Assembly: GCA_012959805.1 (NCBI GenBank)
Contig: DUCN01000127.1
Coordinates: forward strand, 62,001-126,000
Direction: 5' to 3'
DNA length: 64,000 bases
Source: Myxococcales bacterium
GTDB lineage: Bacteria; Myxococcota_A; UBA9160; UBA4427
Part shown: positions 58,187 to 64,000 of the stretch, piece after piece
How the letters are laid out: the number at the start of each line of letters is the position of its first letter
Position numbering within the stretch: position 1 is the first letter of the stretch
Program-made: the position numbers and the translations under genes
Notes under the pieces: generated by a model
Database searches by the model: none
Told to the model about the DNA's origin: nothing
What the model saw: only the letters and a program-made list of their open reading frames with translations

Positions 58187-58567
58187 ATGGCGGATCAGCG
58201 CATACTGATCGTCGAAGACAGCCCGACGATGCGACAGCTCTTGGTGTTCGCGCTCAAGCGCATGAAGGGTGCCGAGATCGTCGAGGCGCAGGACGGAATG
58301 GATGGCCTTCGCAAGGTCACGAGCGACCATTTCGATCTGGCTTTCGTGGACATCAACATGCCCATCATGGACGGATTGAAGCTCATTAGCCTGATCCGAG
58401 CCGAGCCGAGTCTGGCTGAGATGCCGATCTGTGTGATCACGACCGAGGGTGCCAAAGAGGATCGTGAGCGCGCGATCTCGCTTGGCGCGAACGAATACCT
58501 GACCAAGCCGATCCAGGCGAACAAAGTTCTAGCGGTTGCGAAGAGTCTGCTGAAAATTTCTGACTGA
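58187..58567 (+). CDS. cheY: CheY-like response regulator
   Basis: This 126-residue REC domain has ILIVEDSPTMRQ, phosphoacceptor in LAFVDINMPIMDGLK, Thr in ITTEGA, and Lys in LTKPIQ. GAGGAG lies 7 bases before the ATG. It ends the chemosensory operon. It is similar to the cheY at 47562, which suggests duplication within the cluster. Confidence 0.92.
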   Translation: MADQRILIVEDSPTMRQLLVFALKRMKGAEIVEAQDGMDGLRKVTSDHFDLAFVDINMPIMDGLKLISLIRAEPSLAEMPICVITTEGAKEDRERAISLGANEYLTKPIQANKVLAVAKSLLKISD

Positions 58568-58626
58568 TCGACGAAGCAGAGCTTCGATTCGGGGCTGCGG
58601 AGGCAGCCACATGCTACCCGTCTGGC

Positions 58627-59268
58627 ATGCGCCGACTCGATTTCGCATGGACGTCGCCGGCCGATCTGGCTAGGGCGAAAGCGATCATTCTCTGTGTTTC
58701 GCTGATTCTGACAGCGAGCTGCGGCTACAGAAGTCAGCTCGGCGACGCTGGTTCGGGGGGGGGGCTCTCTGGGAATCAGGCTCCCCACTCGAATGAACCT
58801 ACGCGCGTCGCCGTTCTCAGTTTGCGAAATGATTCACCGGAGCCGTGGCTCGATCGGATCGTCGCTGACGCGATGCGCCGTGAGATTGAATCCCGTGCCA
58901 TCTTCGACCTGATGAACGATCCAGATGGTGCGGATTTCGTCGTACGTGGCCGAATCCGACCCCTCGATACGAGAAGTCAGAGCTTCTCCCGGTTCGTGGC
59001 GGCACTCGAGTATGGCCTGACGCTGGAACTCGATCTCGAGGTCGTGCTCGCGAGCGGTAACATCGTCCGACTGGACTCGAGAACCCTAACTGAGTCGGAT
59101 GTCTATCTGGCGAGCCCCGATATTGAAGTGACGCGAACCAACCGACTCGAAGTGCTTCGCCGCCTTTCGGACATTCTGGCCGTGCGCCTCGCGGATTCGA
59201 TCGAGATGCTCAAGCGACCGATCCCGGCTCGTCCGTTGAAACCCGATGCGGGGGAGGGCCGAGGATGA
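58627..59268 (+). CDS. lptE: LPS-assembly lipoprotein LptE-like
   Basis: This 213-residue predicted outer-membrane lipoprotein begins with a signal segment ending TASCGYRS, the Cys-Gly-Tyr start typical of LptE (cysteine 32). The mature part follows the LptE pattern of an alpha/beta fold (TRVAVLSLRNDSPEPWLDRIV, then FVVRGRIRPL). LptE plugs the LptD barrel in LPS export. Its ATGA overlap with holA is the classical lptE-holA arrangement, which supports the call. Confidence 0.8.
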   Translation: MRRLDFAWTSPADLARAKAIILCVSLILTASCGYRSQLGDAGSGGGLSGNQAPHSNEPTRVAVLSLRNDSPEPWLDRIVADAMRREIESRAIFDLMNDPDGADFVVRGRIRPLDTRSQSFSRFVAALEYGLTLELDLEVVLASGNIVRLDSRTLTESDVYLASPDIEVTRTNRLEVLRRLSDILAVRLADSIEMLKRPIPARPLKPDAGEGRG

Positions 59269-60254
59269 TTGTCTCAGATTTGGTCAAGGAGCTCTCCGCG
59301 GGTCAGATCCGACCTGCGTATCTGTTGGCGGGTGCCGAGCTGTTGCTGCGTGATGATGCATTGGCCGAGATCGAGTCAGCGGTCCTTGGCTCGGGACCTC
59401 GAGACTTTAATCTCGATCGCCTCGATGTGGGCCAGTCGACGCCCGGACGGCTGGAGGAGGCGCTGGCAAGTTTGCCCATGCTCGCGGAGCGTCGATTGGC
59501 CGTTGTGCGCGAACGGGAAGGGCGGGGTGCGAAGATCAATTCTGGCTGGACGGCGGTCTTCGAGGCCTGGCTGGCCAAGCAGGACGCATCGGCGGAGAAG
59601 ATCGAAACCGTATTGGTCGTCGTGGTCAGCAAGGTTGATCGGCGCAGTAAATGGGTGAAAGCCTTTCGAGATCCCGCGGTCTCAATTGAATGTGATCCGC
59701 CCAAGGGGGCTCGGGAACTCGCGAAATTCTTGAAACTCGAAGCACGCAGGCAGAAAGTGGAAATCTCCGCGGACGCGGCGGGACTACTGGGCGAGCGCGT
59801 CGGACCCCAGCTGCTCTTGTTGCGCCAGGAGATCGAGAAGGCCGCTTTGCTGGCGGGTCCCGGCGAACCGATCGAACGAAAGCATGTCGAAGATTCGGTC
59901 GCGGCGGTGGCGGATGAACCGATCTGGGATCTCACCGATGCAATCGGGCAGGGTAAGCCCGCAGATGCCGTCGATCTGTTGGCGCGCATGCTTTCCCATG
60001 GCGCAGCGGCTCCGGCGATTCTGGGTGCGCTCGCTTCGCATTTCCGAAAGCTCGTGCGCGTGGGCCATGGTGAATCCGTCTCTGGACCGCCCTTTGTCGT
60101 GCGCAAACTCGAGCAGCAGGCACAGCGCTATCCCGCACGCCGGCTCGTGTTCTGCCTGCGTTCGATTCATCGGACCGATGTTGAGCTGAAGGGGGGTAGC
60201 GTGATGCGTCCGGACCGTGCGCTCGAGCAATTGGTCCTGACTCTCGCGAGCTAA
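59265..60254 (+). CDS. holA: DNA polymerase III delta subunit
   Basis: This 329-residue HolA opens the beta clamp within the clamp loader. The N-terminal ~150 residues follow the family pattern (IRPAYLLAGAELLLRDDALAEIESAV, LASLPMLAERRLAVVRE), then a RecA-like fold and C-terminal collar helices (PIWDLTDAIGQGKPADAVDLLARML). It is coupled to lptE and convergent with rpsT. Confidence 0.92.
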   Translation: MIVSDLVKELSAGQIRPAYLLAGAELLLRDDALAEIESAVLGSGPRDFNLDRLDVGQSTPGRLEEALASLPMLAERRLAVVREREGRGAKINSGWTAVFEAWLAKQDASAEKIETVLVVVVSKVDRRSKWVKAFRDPAVSIECDPPKGARELAKFLKLEARRQKVEISADAAGLLGERVGPQLLLLRQEIEKAALLAGPGEPIERKHVEDSVAAVADEPIWDLTDAIGQGKPADAVDLLARMLSHGAAAPAILGALASHFRKLVRVGHGESVSGPPFVVRKLEQQAQRYPARRLVFCLRSIHRTDVELKGGSVMRPDRALEQLVLTLAS

Positions 60255-60287
60255 GACTGGTTCCGACTAGCTGTCACCGACTACGCC

Positions 60288-60302
60288 GCCGTCGCCGACG
60301 GC
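60288..60302. terminator. Short inverted repeat between holA and rpsT
   Basis: GCCGTC-GCC-GACGGC is a 6-bp stem with a 3-base loop in the 57-base gap between two convergent genes. It could stop both transcripts. There is no T-run. Confidence 0.3.
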
Positions 60303-60311
60303 AACACCGAC

Positions 60312-60575
60312 TTAGGATACGGCGTTTAGCCGCTTGGCCAATCGGCTGATGCTGCGATCGGCACGCTGTCGCGGAATCACACCCCTCGTGACGGCGCGAC
60401 GAATTTCGCGTTCGGCGACCTTGAATGCGTCGCTCGCCTTCGTGGCGTCCCCAGACTCGAAGGCCTCACGACATTGCTTGACCATGGTTCGCATCTGAGT
60501 GCGGATATGTTGGTTGCGCTTTCGTCGGCGTTCGGACTGACGGATGCGCTTAAGGGCAGATTTATGGTTGGCCAA
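60312..60575 (-). CDS. rpsT: 30S ribosomal protein S20
   Basis: This 87-residue S20 begins (M)ANHKSALKRIRQSERRRKRN and has the expected helical, basic composition. The start codon is TTG (complement at 60573-60575) with a long Shine-Dalgarno GAGGAGAGG upstream. E. coli rpsT also initiates at UUG, a feature tied to its autogenous control. Confidence 0.95.
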   Translation of the reverse strand: MANHKSALKRIRQSERRRKRNQHIRTQMRTMVKQCREAFESGDATKASDAFKVAEREIRRAVTRGVIPRQRADRSISRLAKRLNAVS

Positions 60576-60604
60576 TTCGGCCTCTCCTCGCTAATGGGCG
60601 GCGC

Positions 60605-60633
60605 ATCATACTCACCCATCCCCCCAACGTCGA
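60605..60633 (-). promoter_or_regulatory. Sigma-70 promoter of rpsT
   Basis: On the minus strand TCGACG (-35, 60628-60633) and TATGAT (-10, 60605-60610) are separated by 17 bases. Matches are 4 of 6 and 5 of 6. The predicted leader is only about 25 bases. Confidence 0.55.
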
Positions 60634-60780
60634 GCCCGAAGGTCTGCTGCGGGCGCCAAGAGTGCTGCGCCTTCACGACCCTCCCATCGCTCGTGAGTCC
60701 GATTCGCGTGGAAATAGGGCTTCAGGCCCGCGGGGAATCTCTTTAGGAGGGGAGGCATTCGGCCGATAAAGAGGGTCGAA

Positions 60781-62670
60781 TTGATCCGTTTAAAGGAGTC
60801 TCAGTTGGGGATTCGTCGGTCGCTATTGGTATTTATTGTCGCCTTGAGTGGTGGCATGGCTTCGTTTGCGAATGCAGACGGCGCCGCTGAGCTCGTGGAT
60901 GACCCGTGGCTGTCGCAGCAGGGGCCGGCGGTGGCCGAACCCGTTGAGGTCGCGAAGGAGCAGGTCATCGAGGCATGGACGACGGCGCCGCAGGCCGCGT
61001 TCGCGCGGACGGCGGCCCTGCGTCGGGTGCGACTCGAGCTGGGCGCGGCCGATCTGGTCGCCCCGGCGAGTGTGATCTTGAAGGGCGCGACCGAAGACGA
61101 CCCTGAGATCTACAGCGAGTTCGCGGTGGATCTCGCTCCAGCGACACCACTGTTTCGGTGGGCCCATGTTCGCGCTCTCGTTGCGTCCGGTGATGTCGGT
61201 GCAGCGATGCGCGCGACGGTCGACGCGATTTGGAGTGTCGTCGGTAGCCTGTCTGCCCAGCTTTGGTTGATCGAGAATTTTTCGCTGATCGCGCTGATGG
61301 TCGTTTTGGGGGCACCTCTCGGGTTCGTTCTGCTCTCGGCGCTTCATGTCTTTCCCCATGCCGCCCACGATGTCGGCGATCTCCTGGGTGGGCGGGGACT
61401 CCCGGTCTTCGCGGGAAGCGCAGCCCTCGCAGCGTTCTTGTTAGTGCCTTTCTCGCTGGGTGAAGGTGTTATGGGATTTGCGCTGTCGCTCTTTGCCCTG
61501 GCATTCGCCTACGGCAAGTCCCATCAGCGCAAAGTGCTCGTCATGGCAGCCGTCTTGTTAGTGATCGGGCTTCATCCGCTTGCACAATTCGTGTCTGTGG
61601 CGACGACGCTTGTTGATCAGGATCCTGTTGCGCGCAGCGTGATGGCAGTGGTTTCCGGACTGGAGACCAACGCGGATGTGGAGAGGCTCGAGTCGGTCGT
61701 CGGACAGGATCCCGTCGCAGCTCATGCGCTGGTGGTTCGCGCTCGTCGATACGGACTCGAGGAGCAGTCACGTATCGCACTCGAAGCATTGGATGAGCGC
61801 TACCCCAGCAACGGACATGTCTTGGCTGCACTCGGCAGTATTGAAATGCGCCGAGATCAGACAGAGGCCGCAATCGGGTTCTATGAACGTGCCGCGCCCC
61901 AGGTCGACTCCGCAACTCTGCTCTTCGATCTCAGCCAGGCCTACGCTGCTGCGTTCCGAATGGAAGAGTACGAGGCGACTCTTGTGAAGGCACAGCGACT
62001 GGATGCGTCGAAGGTGGCCTCGCTGTCGAGTCTGGGTGACGCGCGATTGGTCGCGGACCTGAGCTTTCCGGTGGGTCTACTCTATGACCGTTTCCAAAGT
62101 CTGGTTCTCTCCCAGGATCTGCAGTTCGGTCTCGTCACGCGCCTTGCGCCGGGGCGAATCGGCGAGAGCTGGTTGATGACAGCGGGCTCGTTTACTCTGG
62201 TCGTGCTCTTTGGACTTCTCTTTGCCAATCGCTTCGATCACTCGAGCCAATGTCTTCGCTGTGGACATCGAATCTGCACGCGATGTGAAGAGACGGTCTG
62301 GAGTGAAGAGATTTGCGAGGACTGCCACCATCTCTTTCAGTACCCGGATTCGACGGACCCCTCACTGCGTATGGCCCGGCTACAGACGCTCTCAAGGCGG
62401 GGTGTGATGATTGATAGAATCGTGCTCGCCGCTTCGGTATTGATTCCTGGCGTGGCCGGAATTGCGTCTCGCCGACCCGACTTTGCGATGTTCGGACTCT
62501 TGTTATTCAGCTGGATTGCTGCATGGATCGTCTGGCCATTCGGCGTGTTCGATGATCCTCTCTTGATGGGTGATGCCGCCTGGCTGTGTTTTTTGATTCC
62601 GGGTGTACTGGCCGTCCTGAGCTACAGCGGCATCGTCATCGCAAGCCTCGTCGCCCGAAAGAATTTCTAG
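60781..62670 (+). CDS. Large TPR membrane protein with zinc-ribbon
   Basis: This 629-residue protein has a TTG start with GAGGG 6 bases upstream. A signal peptide ends near SFANA-D. The architecture is a periplasmic helical part (residues ~35-150), several TM segments (~160-290), TPR repeats (~330-420), another TM helix, a six-cysteine zinc cluster (CLRCGHRICTRC...CEDC), and four C-terminal TM helices. I do not recognise a named family. It is 9 bases from the DUF4388 gene and likely co-transcribed with it. Confidence 0.75.
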   Translation: MIRLKESQLGIRRSLLVFIVALSGGMASFANADGAAELVDDPWLSQQGPAVAEPVEVAKEQVIEAWTTAPQAAFARTAALRRVRLELGAADLVAPASVILKGATEDDPEIYSEFAVDLAPATPLFRWAHVRALVASGDVGAAMRATVDAIWSVVGSLSAQLWLIENFSLIALMVVLGAPLGFVLLSALHVFPHAAHDVGDLLGGRGLPVFAGSAALAAFLLVPFSLGEGVMGFALSLFALAFAYGKSHQRKVLVMAAVLLVIGLHPLAQFVSVATTLVDQDPVARSVMAVVSGLETNADVERLESVVGQDPVAAHALVVRARRYGLEEQSRIALEALDERYPSNGHVLAALGSIEMRRDQTEAAIGFYERAAPQVDSATLLFDLSQAYAAAFRMEEYEATLVKAQRLDASKVASLSSLGDARLVADLSFPVGLLYDRFQSLVLSQDLQFGLVTRLAPGRIGESWLMTAGSFTLVVLFGLLFANRFDHSSQCLRCGHRICTRCEETVWSEEICEDCHHLFQYPDSTDPSLRMARLQTLSRRGVMIDRIVLAASVLIPGVAGIASRRPDFAMFGLLLFSWIAAWIVWPFGVFDDPLLMGDAAWLCFLIPGVLAVLSYSGIVIASLVARKNF

Positions 62671-62679
62671 GGAGTTCCA

Positions 62680-63807
62680 ATGTCTGTTGCCTTGAACGGA
62701 AATTTACGAGACTTTGGAATTGCCGAGGTCTTCCAGCTGATCGGTCAGCAAAGGAAGACCGGCCGGCTCGTTGTTGGGGAGGCGGAAGATTCGATTTTCC
62801 TTGCCTTCGATGAGGGCTGTGTTGTTCGAGGGGGCTCTGCAACTGTGGAGTCGGACAGCGTCACGTTGGGTCATCAACTCGTACGATCCGGATTTCTCAC
62901 GCGGGACCAACTCGCCGATCTGCGGAGCGAAAGTGAACGCTCTGCACGGCCGCTTTCGGATCTCTTGCTCGCGAAGGGCCTCGTCGATAAAGAAACACTG
63001 GAAGACGTCCAACATCTTCTCACGCGAGAGACCGTATTCGATGTAATTCGGAGGCAGGACGGAAATTTCAATTTCACGGCGGAAGCGATCGCCCATGAAA
63101 CTCCGCCCGATAAATTGCTTGGAGCCGAGCAGATCTTGATGGACGGTCTGAGAATGCTGGACGAATGGCAGACCTTCGCGGATGTTGTGCCCTCGGAAGA
63201 GTCCGTATTTCGCCGAATCGGAAGCCTGGAATCGGCGCGTGCACTCACCAAGGGTGATGCGGCCCCAGGACTAGGACATGCGGAGAGAGTTCTCGGCCTC
63301 ATCGATGGCCGCTTGAATGTTCGTCGGATCATCGATCTTTCCCGCCTCGGGACCTTCGGCGCGACCCGGGCCCTGGCCGAATTGCGGCAGGCCGGCGTGA
63401 TTGATCTCGGCACCACGAAAAAGCGCGTTGCTCATCCTGTCATGCCGGGCACCCGGAGTGGGAGTTGGATTCCAGCCCTTCGGGTTGCCTTCGGGGGTTT
63501 GCTGCCATTTCTTGCACTCGGGTACATGCTGGTTCTGATCCTTCCCGGGTTGAGCTCGGCCGGCGCTCGAGCCGGCTCTGCCATCCCGGAGCGTCACGGC
63601 GACCAGATGGGGCGGCGCTTCGAGACGGAGTTGATTCGCCAATTGGTCGAAGAACGAATGTTCGAGACCGGTACCTACCCCGCCGCGCTCTCGGAAATCG
63701 AGGCGCGAGTTGTGCAACAGAGCAATTCATTGACGCCCTTGCGGCTCAGCGCCTATTATTACGCCGTACGCGATGACGAGGTGGTACTACTTCCGCCCGT
63801 GCGTTGA
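62680..63807 (+). CDS. DUF4388 protein with winged-helix-like domain and TM helix
   Basis: In this 375-residue protein, DUF4388 fills the first ~130 residues (LNGNLRDFGIAEVFQLIGQQRKTGRLVV). The winged-helix-like segment RVLGLIDGRLNVRRIIDL...LAELRQAGVIDL follows (nt ~63283-63420), matching that in the first and third genes of the window. Then come one TM helix (LLPFLALGYMLVLILPGL) and a short extracytoplasmic tail with EMP-like pilin-type FETGTYPAAL. GGGAG precedes the ATG. Confidence 0.78.
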   Translation: MSVALNGNLRDFGIAEVFQLIGQQRKTGRLVVGEAEDSIFLAFDEGCVVRGGSATVESDSVTLGHQLVRSGFLTRDQLADLRSESERSARPLSDLLLAKGLVDKETLEDVQHLLTRETVFDVIRRQDGNFNFTAEAIAHETPPDKLLGAEQILMDGLRMLDEWQTFADVVPSEESVFRRIGSLESARALTKGDAAPGLGHAERVLGLIDGRLNVRRIIDLSRLGTFGATRALAELRQAGVIDLGTTKKRVAHPVMPGTRSGSWIPALRVAFGGLLPFLALGYMLVLILPGLSSAGARAGSAIPERHGDQMGRRFETELIRQLVEERMFETGTYPAALSEIEARVVQQSNSLTPLRLSAYYYAVRDDEVVLLPPVR

Positions 63808-63819
63808 GGAGCGATTCGA

Positions 63820-64000
63820 CTGGCTCGAAAACAAGCAGCGACTTTTGAGAGCCTGACTTTCGACGATAACTCGACGGCGGTCGCCCTTTACGGCGACGGC
63901 GAACAGACCCTCCGGCTCATTGAGCGATCCCTCGATGTCACAATCCATGCACGCGGAAACGACTTGCGCGTCGACGGCGATACGCAGCAGGCTGCTCTTG
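63820..64000 (+). CDS. phoH: PhoH-like protein, N-terminal part (runs off the window)
   Basis: The frame reads FESLTFDDNSTAVALYGDGEQ...LRLIERSLDVTIHARGNDLRVDG, matching the N-terminal domain of PhoH (YbeZ) ATPases, ahead of their P-loop domain. No ATG, GTG or TTG lies between the upstream in-frame TGA (63805-63807) and the conserved region. CTG at 63820 sits 8 bases after GAGGAG and is the best start; ATT 63814 is less well spaced. The P-loop would be outside the window. Confidence 0.75.
   Translation, partial: MARKQAATFESLTFDDNSTAVALYGDGEQTLRLIERSLDVTIHARGNDLRVDGDTQQAAL

Overview
The window looks like chromosome of a deltaproteobacterium in the broad sense, most like Myxococcota or a related lineage. 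This is inferred from gene content and order, not from a marker-gene tree. The clues are a pilA-x-pilH-pilI-pilD locus in the Myxococcus xanthus order, several DUF4388 (PATAN)-type and degenerate receiver proteins, a J-domain/TPR protein paired with a short DnaK, two textbook sigma-54 promoters, and a chemosensory operon carrying a HEAT-repeat protein. DNA is moderately GC-rich, genes are tightly packed with many 4-base overlaps, and TTG/GTG starts are common. I saw no transposase, integrase, phage or CRISPR.

Layout. 1-7.7 kb: a co-directional signalling block (J-domain/TPR protein, lid-truncated Hsp70, TPR/winged-helix protein, PAS pseudo-histidine kinase, Ycf48-like lipoprotein, GGDEF diguanylate cyclase). 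7.7-18.4 kb: aspS, then TCA genes (mdh, sucC, sucD), a zinc-type dehydrogenase, a VOC protein and the 2-oxoglutarate:ferredoxin oxidoreductase pair korA-korB on the minus strand. 18.8-27.2 kb: an operon with a hypothetical, a PilF-like TPR lipoprotein, a RodZ-like HTH membrane protein, recO, glyQS, ppdK with a histone-H1-like tail, and a lipoprotein. 27.2-31.8 kb: a sigma-54 promoter with a highly folded leader or small RNA ahead of an ECF sigma factor, a TetR regulator, an ICMT-like methyltransferase, a kinase-like protein, an exonuclease and tRNA-Glu(CTC). 32-36.5 kb: a sigma-54 promoter and the pil locus. 36.6-45.2 kb: gltX (minus), then yceD-rpmF-fabD-acpP-glyA-nrdR-ribD-ribH-nusB and an M17 N-domain protein. 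This is a compressed version of the usual fatty-acid and riboflavin clusters. 45.2-58.6 kb: an 18-bp minisatellite, a DUF4388/pseudo-receiver/GAF protein and a complete chemosensory operon (cheY-cheA-cheW-cheW-mcp-zinc-ribbon REC-HEAT-cheR-broken cheB-cheY). 58.6-64 kb: lptE-holA, rpsT (minus, TTG start), a large TPR membrane protein, a second DUF4388/winged-helix protein, and the start of phoH running off the edge.

How it fits together. Central metabolism (mdh, sucCD, korAB, ppdK) and translation genes (aspS, glyQS, gltX, rpmF, rpsT, nusB) are interleaved with envelope and motility signalling. The pil locus, chemosensory operon, diguanylate cyclase and DUF4388/winged-helix proteins suggest a surface-motility or matrix lifestyle. 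The most unusual points are the sigma-54-driven structured RNA, the CheB relic lacking its phosphoacceptor and its esterase domain, the basic tail on PPDK, the PPD-containing reading frame overlapping the aspS start, and the minisatellite in front of the chemosensory block.
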